DNA from: Chloroflexota bacterium
Lineage (GTDB): Bacteria; Chloroflexota; Chloroflexia; JAMDCE01
Assembly (NCBI GenBank): GCA_023489135.1
Contig: JAMDCE010000499.1
Coordinates: forward strand, 632-26,137
Length of the DNA stretch: 25,506 bases
Direction of reading: 5' to 3'
Shown: piece after piece, positions 17,446 to 25,470 of the stretch
How positions within the stretch are numbered: the stretch's first letter is position 1
Layout of the letters: every line of letters begins with the position of its first letter
The notes under the pieces: generated by a model
Told to the model about the DNA's origin: nothing
What the model saw: the letters and a program-made list of their open reading frames with translations, nothing else
Databases searched by the model: none
Made by a program: the position numbers and the translations under genes

Positions 17446-17853
17446 ATGGCTAACCACAAAGACACAAAGGACACGAAGGCAAGGTCAGATTTTCTGTCCA
17501 GCCAGGTAATCGGCGCCGCAATCGAAGTTCATCGACTCCTGGGCCCTGGGCTCCTCGAATCCGCCTACGAGGAATGTCTCACCCGCGAGTTGACGCTCCG
17601 AGATGTACCATTTCAACGTCAAGTGCCCCTGCCTGTCGAATACAAGGGGACGTTGGTCGATTGTGCCTACCGATTAGATCTACTCGTCGCAGACCTAGTC
17701 ATAGTCGAGCTGAAAACCGTCGAAAAGCTGGAGGCCATCCACGACGCGCAGCTACTAACCTATCTTCGCCTCAAAGGGTTATGGCTTGGCCTGCTCATCA
17801 ACTTCAGTGTCCCGGTTCTGCGCCATGGCATCAAACGTCTCGTCAACGGCTAA
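17446..17853 (+). CDS. GxxExxY protein (PDDEXK_3-like)
   Basis: A 135-residue member of the GxxExxY family. The naming motif GLLESAY gives Gly35, Glu38 and Tyr41. A PD-(D/E)xK-like site is visible at Asp78 and in VELK (Glu88, Lys90). The function of the family is unknown; a nuclease-like fold is predicted. The first residues, NHKDTKDTK, are encoded by the left arm of an inverted repeat whose right arm lies just after the stop codon. GGAAA sits 8 bases before the chosen ATG; another in-frame ATG at 17437 is possible. The long open frame upstream (from about 16963) carries no similarity and is disregarded. Confidence 0.82.
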   Translation: MANHKDTKDTKARSDFLSSQVIGAAIEVHRLLGPGLLESAYEECLTRELTLRDVPFQRQVPLPVEYKGTLVDCAYRLDLLVADLVIVELKTVEKLEAIHDAQLLTYLRLKGLWLGLLINFSVPVLRHGIKRLVNG

Positions 17854-17893
17854 CCCCTTCCCGTCCTTTGTGCCCTTTGTGCCTTCGTGGTTA
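17451..17893. repeat. Inverted repeats framing the GxxExxY gene
   Basis: The left arm 17451-17479 (starts TAACCACAAAGACACAAAGG) and right arm 17865-17893 are complementary at 25 of 29 positions; all four mismatches are transitions. Together they bound a 443-base unit containing all of the GxxExxY gene but its first two codons. The arms follow the same purine/pyrimidine pattern as the elements inside the methylase gene. Confidence 0.8.
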
Positions 17894-17931
17894 ACTCCGC
17901 GCCTCCAACGAAATTTTGTCTCTCAAAAGGC

Positions 17932-17960
17932 TTGACAGGTCGCCCCACAGGGAGTATTAT
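17932..17960 (+). promoter_or_regulatory. Promoter of the IclR-hydroxylase operon
   Basis: TTGACA (17932-17937), a perfect -35, and TATTAT (17955-17960) with a 17-base spacer. It points to the IclR gene, whose start is about 80 bases downstream. Confidence 0.7.
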
Positions 17961-17974
17961 GCCCGTAAGGGGTA

Positions 17975-17989
17975 GGAAACCCTGTTTCC
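17975..17989 (+). promoter_or_regulatory. Candidate IclR-type operator
   Basis: GGAAAC-CCT-GTTTCC is a palindrome with 6-base arms lying just downstream of the predicted transcript start. Known IclR-family sites have GGAAAT/ATTTCC half-sites with a one-base centre; here the centre is two bases wider. The location suits self-repression. Confidence 0.5.
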
Positions 17990-18038
17990 CCTAGAGAACA
18001 GCAGCGAGCACAAGAGCTCAGAACACGAACGGTAGCCA

Positions 18039-18833
18039 TTGGAATTGGAAACGTCGAAGTCAGACCTGGTCCCTTCGGTCGATCGAACCGTGCGCATCCT
18101 GAAGGCTTTCAAGTCCGCTCAGGACCAGTTGGGGGTCTCCGAGCTGAGCAGAAGCCTGGATATCAACAAGAGCACCGTCCACAAGATAGTGCTTACCCTC
18201 TGCCATCACCAGTTTCTGCAGCGCACGGAGTCGTCGAAGAAGTACCGGCTGGGCCACGCCATTCTCGGGCTGGGAACCTTGATGATGGACGGCGTTAACC
18301 TGCGGGCAGTGGCCCGACCTTTTCTCAGAAGCCTGGTCGCCGCCACCGGACAGACCGCCATCCTGGGGGTTATGGAGGGGGACAAGGTCTTGATCGTCGA
18401 TCGCGAGGAGTCGCCCGAAGATATCAAGATTACTACCCCCGTCGGGCGGCGAATCCCGGCCTGCGCCGGGTCGTTCGGCAAGGTTCTCCTCACGGAGGAG
18501 GACGTCGATCGCTTGTTCGGTGAGAAGGGTCTGCCATCCTTCGCCAAGAACTCGATCACGAGCGTTGCCGATTACAAGCGCGAGATCGCCAGGGCCAGGC
18601 AGCTGGGCTACGCCACCGACGAGGAGGAGTACATCGAAGGCGCTCGGGCCGTCTCGGCCCCCATCCTGGAGGCCGGGCAATCCGTGGTCGCGGCCATCAC
18701 CGTCGTCGGCTTCGCCTCCAAGATGCCCGCCGAGCAAACCCTATTCTTTATCGAACAGACTCGTCTGGCCGCCTCCGAGATCTCGCGCCGGTTGGGGGCC
18801 AATCACTTGCCCATGACCGCGGAACAGGGTTAA
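18039..18833 (+). CDS. IclR-family transcriptional regulator
   Basis: A 264-residue regulator. The winged HTH occupies residues 12-75 (SVDRTVRILKAF, LGVSELSRSLDINKSTVHKI). The effector domain follows (about 90-255) with TPVGRRIPACAGSFGKVLL, a YATDEEEYIEGARAVSAPI segment and VVAAITVVGF, all typical of IclR. The effector is likely a small organic or aromatic compound related to the hydroxylase substrate. It lies 49 bases before the hydroxylase genes on the same strand, so it may both autoregulate and control them from the promoter at 17932. The TTG start is accepted because no ATG occurs before the conserved HTH; the ribosome site is weak, which would keep regulator levels low. Confidence 0.88.
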   Translation: MELETSKSDLVPSVDRTVRILKAFKSAQDQLGVSELSRSLDINKSTVHKIVLTLCHHQFLQRTESSKKYRLGHAILGLGTLMMDGVNLRAVARPFLRSLVAATGQTAILGVMEGDKVLIVDREESPEDIKITTPVGRRIPACAGSFGKVLLTEEDVDRLFGEKGLPSFAKNSITSVADYKREIARARQLGYATDEEEYIEGARAVSAPILEAGQSVVAAITVVGFASKMPAEQTLFFIEQTRLAASEISRRLGANHLPMTAEQG

Positions 18834-18882
18834 GCACCGTAATTGTCGATATGCAGAGTCCAACTAATAAAGGAGGTCGTGT

Positions 18883-19752
18883 ATGCTTGTTCCTGAATTC
18901 GAGTATCGTGTCCCAGAGAGCCTTCAGGAAGCTTGCTCGATGCTCGCCGAGTACGGCAGCCGAGCGAAAGTCCTCGCCGGCGGCAGTGACCTGTTGGTCA
19001 AAATGAAGAACGGCCTGATGAAGCCGGAGTTCCTCGTCAGTCTCAAGAACTGCGACGAGCTCAAGGGCATCCGCTACGAGGCGGGCCGCGGGGTCGTCAT
19101 CGGAGCCCGGTCCACCCACAACGAGGTAATGGACAGCCAGGTTCTTCAGGAGAGGTACCTCTCCGTCTGCGAAGCCGCCCACTCGATGGCCGCCTATCAG
19201 GTGCGCAACCTCGGCACCATCGGCGGAAACCTCGTCAACGCCGTGCCGTCCGCCGACATGCCCCCGATCCTCGTCGCCCTCGATGCCAGGGTGCGCATCG
19301 TAGGCCGGGGCCGCGAGCGGACCATCCCGCTGGAAGACTTCTTCCTCGGCCCCGGCAAGGTTGTCCTGGAAGGGGACGAGATCGTGACCGAGATCATCAT
19401 CCCGGATCAGCCGGCTACCGGCAGCAACTACATCAAGTTCGGCCTGCGCAAGGCCGGTGCCCTGGCCGTGGCGGGCGTCGCCACCAGCGTGGCCGTCGGC
19501 GGCGATGTGATGAACGATGTCAGGATAGTTCTGGGCGCCGTCGCTCCCGTCCCGCTGCGGGCGCGGGAAGCCGAGTCGGTGCTCCGGGGCCAGAAGATAA
19601 GTCAGGAACTGATCGACCAGGCCGGAAAGGTTGCCGCCGAGGAATCCAAGCCCATCAACGACATTCGCGGCAGCGCCGAGTATCGCCGGAATCTGGTGGA
19701 AGTCCTGACCCGCCGCAGCCTGAGGGCGGCTATTGACAAGGGCCACGTATAA
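18883..19752 (+). CDS. FAD-binding subunit of a molybdenum hydroxylase (CoxM/XdhB-like)
   Basis: A 289-residue medium subunit of the xanthine dehydrogenase family. The FAD-binding motifs AGGSD (32-36) and TIGGN (112-116) are in their usual places, followed by the CO-dehydrogenase-type C-terminal domain (about 180-285). It passes electrons from the 2Fe-2S clusters to an acceptor. Length is normal for CoxM-like proteins. It is shorter than the medium subunit of 4-hydroxybenzoyl-CoA reductase, and no cysteine cluster for that enzyme's additional 4Fe-4S centre is seen. AAAGGAGGT precedes the ATG. It is the first structural gene of the operon. Confidence 0.9.
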   Translation: MLVPEFEYRVPESLQEACSMLAEYGSRAKVLAGGSDLLVKMKNGLMKPEFLVSLKNCDELKGIRYEAGRGVVIGARSTHNEVMDSQVLQERYLSVCEAAHSMAAYQVRNLGTIGGNLVNAVPSADMPPILVALDARVRIVGRGRERTIPLEDFFLGPGKVVLEGDEIVTEIIIPDQPATGSNYIKFGLRKAGALAVAGVATSVAVGGDVMNDVRIVLGAVAPVPLRAREAESVLRGQKISQELIDQAGKVAAEESKPINDIRGSAEYRRNLVEVLTRRSLRAAIDKGHV

Positions 19753-19772
19753 AAGGTGCAGGAGGAGCAACA

Positions 19773-20264
19773 GTGGTAACCACGGCAAAATCGACCAAGC
19801 GTCACGTTGTGACTTTAACTATCAACGGTGATGAGCATACCGCGTTGGTGAAAGCCAACACAACTCTACTCGACCTCCTAAGAGAAGAATTCGATTACAC
19901 CGGCACCAAGAAGGGCTGTGAGCTCGGCGACTGCGGTTCTTGCACCGTCCTGCTGGATGGGAAGCCGGTGAACTCCTGCATCGTCCTGGCCCTCGAAGCC
20001 GATGGGCGCGAGGTGGTCACCATCGAAGGCCTGGAGCAGAACGGCGTGCTCGACAGGGTACAGGAGGAGTTTATCAGCCACGGGGCTATCCAGTGTGGCT
20101 ATTGCACGCCCGGAATGATCCTATCGGCCAAGGCGCTGCTAACCCGCAATCCACATCCGACCGAGCAGGAGGTTCGCGAAGCCATAGCCGGCAACCTCTG
20201 CCGCTGCACCGGTTACGTCAAGATAGTCGAGGCTGTCCTCGCTGCCGCCGAGGCAAACGGCTAA
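19773..20264 (+). CDS. 2Fe-2S subunit of a molybdenum hydroxylase (CoxS-like)
   Basis: A 163-residue iron-sulfur subunit. The N-terminal plant-ferredoxin-type cluster is bound by Cys49, Cys54, Cys57 and Cys69 (GCELGDCGSCTVLLDG). The C-terminal helical domain holds the second cluster with CGYCTPGM (Cys108, Cys111) and NLCRCTGY (Cys143, Cys145). It carries electrons from the molybdenum site to FAD. All eight ligands are present. The GTG start follows GGAGGAG by 5 bases and lies 20 bases after the FAD subunit gene. About ten residues precede the usual N-terminus. Confidence 0.92.
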   Translation: MVTTAKSTKRHVVTLTINGDEHTALVKANTTLLDLLREEFDYTGTKKGCELGDCGSCTVLLDGKPVNSCIVLALEADGREVVTIEGLEQNGVLDRVQEEFISHGAIQCGYCTPGMILSAKALLTRNPHPTEQEVREAIAGNLCRCTGYVKIVEAVLAAAEANG

Positions 20265-20330
20265 GATATCCTAACCGAAGGGAAGGTTGTGACCGGCACG
20301 CTAATGAAGATGGTTCAAGGAAGGTAAACT

Positions 20331-22655
20331 ATGAGTGAAGATACTGGACTTTATCCGGAATTCGACGTCATAGGCAAGGCCGTGCCCAAGAAAGACGCCC
20401 GCGTCAAGGCCACCGGCCGCGCGAAGTATACCGGCGACCTCAAGTTCCCCGGTATGCTCTATGGCAAGATACTCTGGAGCCCTTATGCCCACGCCAGAAT
20501 AGTGAGCATCGACACCTCCAAGGCCGAGGCCCTTCCCGGGGTAAAGGCCGTTATTTCCGGCAAGGACGTGCCGGACGTGTACTACGGACTCTCTCCCGCG
20601 CGCTACGACGAGCAGGTGCTCTGCAAGGACAAGGCTCGTTTCGTGGGCGACAAGGTGGCCGCCGTCGCCGCCATCGACGAAGAGACCGCCGCCAAAGCGG
20701 TCGGTCTTATCGAAGTGGAGTGGGAGGTTCTGCCTCCGGTGCTCGATCCTCTGCACGCTATGGACGAGGACCAGGCCCTGGTCCACGAGAAGTATCCGCG
20801 AAACATCAGCGTCGAGATTCATCAGAACTTCGGCGACGTCGACGAGGCTTTCAAGGACGCCTACCTCGTCAGGAAGGACGTCTTCCGCGGACAGCGCGCC
20901 AACCACGCCGCCATGGAGCCCCACGCCGCCATCAGCCAGTTTGAGAACGGCAAGCTGACCGTCTATTCCAGCTCCCAGTCTCCGCACTACATGCAGTACG
21001 GTCTCGCCCGAACCTTCGGCATGAAGATGGGCGACGTGCGCGTGCTCAAGACCTTCGTCGGCGGGGGCTTCGGCGGCAAGCTGGAGCCCGGACCGGCCGA
21101 GTTCGTGGGCGCGGCCCTGGCCATGAAGACCGGTAGGCCGGTGAAGATCGTCTTCGACCGCTTCAACGTGTTCACGCACAACCGCGGCCGCCACGCCTGC
21201 TTCATGGAGCTGACCACCGGCGTTACCAAGGAAGGCAAGATCCTGGGCGTGCACGCCAATTTCGTCGTCGACGGTGGCGCGTATACCGCCCTGGGCATCG
21301 CCACGGCTTACTACACCGGTGCGCTGCTCCCGCTGCTCTACGAGTTCGACAACTTCCGCTTCGATTGCTTCCGCGTGCACACCAACCTGCCGTCGTGCGG
21401 CGCCCAGCGCGGCCACGGCGCACCCCAGCCGCGCTACGCCCTCGAGAGTCAGCTGGACATGATCGCCACGGACCTGGGCATGGATCCCATCGAGCTCCGC
21501 CTGCGCAACGCCCGCCATTCCGGTACCACCACGCTCAACGACTTCAAGGTCAACTCCTGCGGACTGGCGGATGCTATCGACAAGGCCCGCCAGCTCTCCG
21601 GCTGGGAGGAGAAGAGGGGCAAGCTGCCGACGGGCAAGGGGATCGGCATCGGTTGCGGCACCTTCATCTCCGGAAACGGTTATGCCATCTATCGCACCCG
21701 GCTGCCTCACGCCGCCGCCGTCATCAAGGTCTCGGAGCAGGGCGACATCGCCACCCTCTACTCCGGTTCCGTCGACATCGGCCAGGGGTCGGATACTGTC
21801 CTCTCCCAGATGGCCGCCGAGGCTATGGGCATAAACTACGAGGATATCCAGCTGGTAACGGCCGATACCGAGACCACGCCTCACGACTTCGGAGCCTACG
21901 CCAGCCGCCAGACCCTGATGTCCGGCGCGGCAGTCAAGCAGGCTGGTGAAGAGGTTAAGCAGAAGGTCCTGGAGCTGGCTGCCGAGATGCTGGAGGCCAG
22001 GGTGGAAGACCTTTCCATCCGCCGGCGGACGATCTCGGTGAAGGGCAGCCCCGACAAGAAGATCGATTTCGGCCAGGTGGCCAACGAGTACTTCATTCGC
22101 AAGGGACCGCTGGTGGGTAGTGGCGCCTATACGCCTCCCAAGCTGGGTGGAACCTACAAGGGAGCCGCCGTGGGCACGTCGCCGGCCTACTCCTTCGCCG
22201 CTCAGATCAGTGAGGTCGACGTGGACGAGGACACCGGCCAGGTCATGGTTACCAAGGTCTACGATGTGCACGACTGCGGCACGGTGATCAACCCGCAGCT
22301 GCTCCACGCCCAGGTTCACGGAGCCCTGTTTATGGGCATGGGCGAAGCGATGTACGAGGAAGTGGTGTTCGACAAGAACGGCAAGCCCATCAACGCCAAC
22401 CTGGGCGAGTACCGCATTCCCACCGCCCTGGACGTCCCGAACGTCGTCAACGGTCTGGTGCACACCGACGAGCCGGCCTCGCCCTGGGGCGTCAAAGAGG
22501 TGGGCGAAGGCGCCACGGTGCCGACCATGGGCTGCTACGCCAACGCCATCTACGACGCCATCGGCATTCGCGTCTACGACATGCCCATCAACCCCGAGAA
22601 AGTCTGGCGAGCCATCCAGGAGCGCAAGCGCCAGGAGGCCGCCGCCAAGAAGTAA
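20331..22655 (+). CDS. Molybdopterin-binding subunit of a xanthine-dehydrogenase-family hydroxylase
   Basis: A 774-residue catalytic subunit. GGGFGGK (244-250) matches a cofactor-contact motif. GAQRGHG (357-363) occupies the active-site loop position; it resembles 4-hydroxybenzoyl-CoA reductase large subunits rather than the AYRCSFR loop of aerobic CO dehydrogenase. KEVGEG (722-727) supplies the catalytic Glu726. The enzyme would hydroxylate an aromatic, N-heterocyclic or CoA-linked substrate with water. The exact substrate cannot be read. No Tat signal is seen, so it is probably cytoplasmic. AAGGAAGG precedes the ATG, 66 bases after the 2Fe-2S gene. No molybdenum-cofactor maturation gene lies in the window. 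Confidence 0.9.
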   Translation: MSEDTGLYPEFDVIGKAVPKKDARVKATGRAKYTGDLKFPGMLYGKILWSPYAHARIVSIDTSKAEALPGVKAVISGKDVPDVYYGLSPARYDEQVLCKDKARFVGDKVAAVAAIDEETAAKAVGLIEVEWEVLPPVLDPLHAMDEDQALVHEKYPRNISVEIHQNFGDVDEAFKDAYLVRKDVFRGQRANHAAMEPHAAISQFENGKLTVYSSSQSPHYMQYGLARTFGMKMGDVRVLKTFVGGGFGGKLEPGPAEFVGAALAMKTGRPVKIVFDRFNVFTHNRGRHACFMELTTGVTKEGKILGVHANFVVDGGAYTALGIATAYYTGALLPLLYEFDNFRFDCFRVHTNLPSCGAQRGHGAPQPRYALESQLDMIATDLGMDPIELRLRNARHSGTTTLNDFKVNSCGLADAIDKARQLSGWEEKRGKLPTGKGIGIGCGTFISGNGYAIYRTRLPHAAAVIKVSEQGDIATLYSGSVDIGQGSDTVLSQMAAEAMGINYEDIQLVTADTETTPHDFGAYASRQTLMSGAAVKQAGEEVKQKVLELAAEMLEARVEDLSIRRRTISVKGSPDKKIDFGQVANEYFIRKGPLVGSGAYTPPKLGGTYKGAAVGTSPAYSFAAQISEVDVDEDTGQVMVTKVYDVHDCGTVINPQLLHAQVHGALFMGMGEAMYEEVVFDKNGKPINANLGEYRIPTALDVPNVVNGLVHTDEPASPWGVKEVGEGATVPTMGCYANAIYDAIGIRVYDMPINPEKVWRAIQERKRQEAAAKK

Positions 22656-22678
22656 GCGCATCGGTTGTTCGGAAAGAG

Positions 22679-22710
22679 AAGAAGGGGACCCCGTCGCGGG
22701 TCCCCTTCTT
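22679..22710. terminator. Intrinsic terminator after the hydroxylase operon
   Basis: A perfect 13-base stem, AAGAAGGGGACCC (22679-22691) with GGGTCCCCTTCTT (22698-22710), around a six-base loop. The 3' side ends in a short T-rich run. It lies 24 bases after the large-subunit stop and before the next promoter. Confidence 0.85.
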
Positions 22711-22732
22711 GTTCACAAGGGCTTGATGCGCC

Positions 22733-22761
22733 TTGACACGGATGACAAACGTGAGTACCAT
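22733..22761 (+). promoter_or_regulatory. Promoter of the AbrB/RelE operon
   Basis: TTGACA (22733-22738) and TACCAT (22756-22761), spaced 17 bases, 40 bases before the antitoxin start. Confidence 0.55.
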
Positions 22762-22762
22762 G

Positions 22763-22785
22763 CTAGTAGGTTGCTAAATTACTAG
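22763..22785 (+). promoter_or_regulatory. Candidate antitoxin operator
   Basis: CTAGTA (22763-22768) and TACTAG (22780-22785) form a perfect inverted repeat with an 11-base centre directly after the -10. The centre-to-centre distance of 17 bases is somewhat over one and a half helical turns. Placement suits autorepression by the AbrB-type antitoxin. Confidence 0.5.
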
Positions 22786-22801
22786 AATCGGAGTATGTTA
22801 T

Positions 22802-23098
22802 GTGGCGCCGGTTTTGAGCAAGGTTACCCGTAATGGGCAATTGACGCTCCCTGCGGACGTCCGCCGAAAACTTAATATCGAGGAGGGCGATTACATCGAA
22901 ATCGACGTCGTAGATGATGCGATTGTCCTTAAGCCCAAGAAGCTAGTAGACAGTAGCCAGGCTTACTTCTGGTCAGTTGACTGGCAAGATGCGGAGCGCC
23001 AGGTGAGCGAAGACATCGCCGAAGGGCGAGTGCACGAATTCGAGAATGTTGACGATCTAATTGCCAGCCTCCACAAGGGCAGGGCGAAAAAGGTTTAA
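22802..23098 (+). CDS. AbrB/MazE-type antitoxin
   Basis: A 98-residue protein. Residues 5-48 form a swapped-hairpin AbrB DNA-binding domain (SKVTRNGQLTLPADVRRKL, then GDYIEIDVVDDAIVLKPK). The acidic C-terminal part (about 55-90) should bind and block the toxin. The GTG start is supported by a GGAG about 10 bases upstream and by the domain beginning at once. Its TAA stop shares one base with the toxin ATG, so the two are translated together. Its own inverted-repeat operator lies upstream. Confidence 0.85.
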   Translation: MAPVLSKVTRNGQLTLPADVRRKLNIEEGDYIEIDVVDDAIVLKPKKLVDSSQAYFWSVDWQDAERQVSEDIAEGRVHEFENVDDLIASLHKGRAKKV

Positions 23099-23358
23099 TG
23101 CGCCTGCAGTATACCGACCGGTTCCAGCGCGCTTACAATTCTCTTGACGATGCTGCTGCAGCGCGTGTTGATAGGGCGCTCCAATTGCTCGCAGCCGATC
23201 TGCATCACTCCGGGCTACGAGTCAAAAAGATTAAGGGCACGAAAGGAATCTGGGAAGCCCGAGCCGGCCTGAACATACGCCTGACGTTCGAGATGCAAAG
23301 TGATCTCATAATCTTGCGCAATGTCGGCCCGCACGACAAAACGCTGGGTCGACCCTGA
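23098..23358 (+). CDS. RelE/YoeB-type mRNA interferase toxin
   Basis: An 86-residue RelE/ParE-superfamily toxin. It shows the order FQRAYNSL, then VKKIKGTKGIWEARAG, then IRLTFEM and ILRNVGPHDKTLGRP. The basic Lys43-Lys49 stretch, Arg55 and Arg61, and His79-Asp80 are where this family keeps its RNA-contact and catalytic residues. Ribosome-dependent mRNA cleavage is expected from the family. It looks complete. The 111-base gap to the convergent HD-GYP gene contains no clear gene. Confidence 0.83.
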   Translation: MRLQYTDRFQRAYNSLDDAAAARVDRALQLLAADLHHSGLRVKKIKGTKGIWEARAGLNIRLTFEMQSDLIILRNVGPHDKTLGRP

Positions 23359-23469
23359 TTGCATCGATTTGCGGAGCACCAGGGGCATTTACTGCGAGGA
23401 CTTGCGCGGTCGGCGGAAAGAAGCTGCGACCCCGTAACCCCTGCTACTGAATAGGCGGTGGCAAGATGC

Positions 23470-24855
23470 TTAATCCGCCATCCGCAAGAAGACCTCGACC
23501 ACCTTGGGGTCGAACTGGGTGCCGGAGTTGCGACGTATCTCTTCCAGGGCTTCCTCGTGGGACAACGCCTTGCGGTAGGGGCGATCCGAAGTCATGGCGT
23601 CGTAAGTGTCGACGACCGTGAAGATGCGGGCGCCGAGCGGAATAGCCTCCCCGGCCAGGCCGGAGGGATAGCCCTTCCCGTCGTTTCGCTCGTGGTGGGC
23701 GTGCACCATATCCGCCGCTCCGCTTAAGAACTGGATGCGGGAGAGCATTTTGTAGCCCAGGTAGGAATGCCTGCGCATCTGCAGCCATTCGTCGTCGCTC
23801 AGGGAGCCCGGCTTCAGAAGAATGGTGTCCGATATCCCGATCTTGCCGATGTCGTGCAGCAGGGCTCCGTATTCGATGGCCTTGAGTTCCTCCTGTGGCA
23901 CGCCCATTTCTTTAGCCAATGCGACGGTCAGCTGCGACACTCGGCGAGAATGCCCTTCGGTTTCGCGATCTCGCAGGTCCAAAGAGGCGCAAAGGGCATC
24001 CAGAGTATCGTCATAGCTTTTCTCCAGGTCCAGCGCCCGCAGCTTCAGATCGACCTGCTGTTGCGCTATGGTGTCCGCCCCGCGCTTTACTATGGCGAAG
24101 AGACTGAGGTACAGGAGCGCCAGGCCAATCGCCAGCCCTCCGTAAGTGTACCGTTGAGCCTGTTCGATGAATCTGGCCGTGTGATCGTAGTACTGGTAGA
24201 TCTCGAAGGCGCCGGCCACCTCGGAGGAGCCCGGGAAGAGGAGAGGCACGTAAACCTCCAGGAGCTTGCCAAACGATCTCTCCGCCACGTTCTCCACGGC
24301 TTGCAGCTCCGACAGCTCACCCGCCAAGCCGCCTGCCAGAGCAGCCGCCAGGTGGTCTTCTATCGGAAATGTATGCCCGACCTGCGACGGCTCGTCGGAG
24401 TAGATCACCACGCCTCGGGAATTCCAGACCTTTACGCGGGCCGTCTGGTACGATATCACGCTACTATCGATGAACTGCTGGAACTGGGCATAGCGCTCGG
24501 CGGACATTGGCCCTCTGAGATCTTCGGGCGAGAGGAGGGTCAGAATCTTCTGGCCGGCGTTGGCGCGAGCCTCTTCCATCAGCTCGGCGATGGCGTGCCG
24601 TTGAATGACTTCTCCCAAGACCCAGCCCAGAGCAACGCCGATGATGATGGTGACGACGAGACTTCCCACCGCGAATTGCCAGAGGAGGCTCTTCACCGAA
24701 AGCCAACCCCTCGCCTGCGCCCCAGCCGTGGCCCACAGCTCGGAGACGGAAAAGGACCTCGCAAACGGGTCGTGCCGAAGGCGCGTCCACCAGCGGATCC
24801 ATCGCTCGCGCGCTTTCGTTTTGTGACTCAGGCCGGAATAACTTAGAGCTTCCAC
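23470..24855 (-). CDS. Membrane HD-GYP cyclic-di-GMP phosphodiesterase
   Basis: A 461-residue sensor enzyme. Two membrane helices (about 57-82 and 238-256) bracket an extracytoplasmic domain of about 155 residues, probably a sensor. A short helical linker leads to the cytoplasmic HD-GYP domain (about 280-461): EGHSRRVS, LLHDIGKIGISD (His334, Asp335), RRHSYLGYKM, HHER (387-390) and GKGYP (393-397). The metal-binding and GYP residues look intact, so cyclic-di-GMP hydrolysis is expected. The start is the only usable one after an in-frame stop: a GTG at 24855, without a visible ribosome site. It lies 31 bases behind the deacetylase pseudogene on the same strand, so it may once have been co-transcribed with it. 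Confidence 0.87.
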   Translation of the reverse strand: MEALSYSGLSHKTKARERWIRWWTRLRHDPFARSFSVSELWATAGAQARGWLSVKSLLWQFAVGSLVVTIIIGVALGWVLGEVIQRHAIAELMEEARANAGQKILTLLSPEDLRGPMSAERYAQFQQFIDSSVISYQTARVKVWNSRGVVIYSDEPSQVGHTFPIEDHLAAALAGGLAGELSELQAVENVAERSFGKLLEVYVPLLFPGSSEVAGAFEIYQYYDHTARFIEQAQRYTYGGLAIGLALLYLSLFAIVKRGADTIAQQQVDLKLRALDLEKSYDDTLDALCASLDLRDRETEGHSRRVSQLTVALAKEMGVPQEELKAIEYGALLHDIGKIGISDTILLKPGSLSDDEWLQMRRHSYLGYKMLSRIQFLSGAADMVHAHHERNDGKGYPSGLAGEAIPLGARIFTVVDTYDAMTSDRPYRKALSHEEALEEIRRNSGTQFDPKVVEVFLRMAD

Positions 24856-24886
24856 ATGGATAATTATCGACGGCTACGGCTGGAAG

Positions 24887-25414
24887 TTAAGGCCGCTGGA
24901 ACTGCTGTTGGGATACGGCTCGATAGTACAGCTTCTTGGCCTGATAAGGCTGCAGCCCGGCGGCAATCTGGTCGGCAAACCTGGTAGGATCGGCGGCCGA
25001 ATCTAAGGCCGCGGTGGTCAGGTGGCTGATGGCCACGTGATCCGGCAGTCCGTAGACTCCGTCCGGACCAAAGGTGAAGATAACGTCGGGGCGAAGCTCC
25101 CGAATCGCCCTCACCACTTTGGCCTGCGCCTCCTCGAAATCCACCGCCGCCAGCTGCCCGTCGATGTAGTCGAGGAACTTGAGCGTGGAAACACCCAGTG
25201 TTCCCAGGGCGCAACGCAGCTCGTTTTCTCGGACCTGTGCCAGAGTCTCCCGAGTGGCCAGGGAAGGCTCATATATTTCCCCAACCTCCCCTCTCGTGGC
25301 ACACACCAGCGCCACCGAAACCCCCTCGGCGGCATACCTGGCCAGCGTGCCGCCTGTTCCGAAAGATTAATCGTCAGGATACGCAAAAACGGCGAGAAGA
25401 GAAAGTCTGTTCAT
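24887..25414 (-). pseudogene. Decayed PIG-L/LmbE-type deacetylase
   Basis: Read from the ATG at 25414, which keeps a good AAGGGA ribosome site, the frame gives MNRLSLLAVFAYPDD, then TAA (25369-25367), then SFGTGGTLARYAAEG and a clear LmbE-family continuation to 24887. The family's zinc motif is AHPDDE. Here His is Tyr and Glu is a stop (GAA to TAA). The second motif, usually HPDH, reads LPDH. The protein also stops after YYRAVSQQQFQRP, about 50 residues short of usual, losing the final conserved block. Working members remove acetyl groups from N-acetylglucosamine derivatives. Four separate defects argue for a true pseudogene rather than one read error. A restart downstream of the stop is possible but would lack metal ligands. 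Confidence 0.85.
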
Positions 25415-25470
25415 AGATTGAATCCCTTAGTTGCTTAACTTGGCCAATTTCCAGTTATGAGCAGGCCGAG

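Noticed and set aside
18883..22655. Aerobic carbon monoxide dehydrogenase
   Set aside because: The large subunit lacks the AYRCSFR active-site loop of CoxL; the loop reads GAQRGHG.
20301..22661. A 786-codon open frame antisense to the hydroxylase large subunit
   Set aside because: The sense frame is a clear molybdopterin-binding subunit; the antisense protein is low-complexity and rich in His, Val, Gly and Asp, as expected from reversed GC-rich codons.
23359..23469. Terminator between the convergent toxin and HD-GYP genes
   Set aside because: Only short, widely spaced complementary runs (CAGGGG with CCCCTG, GGTCG with CGACC) and no T-run; too weak to call.
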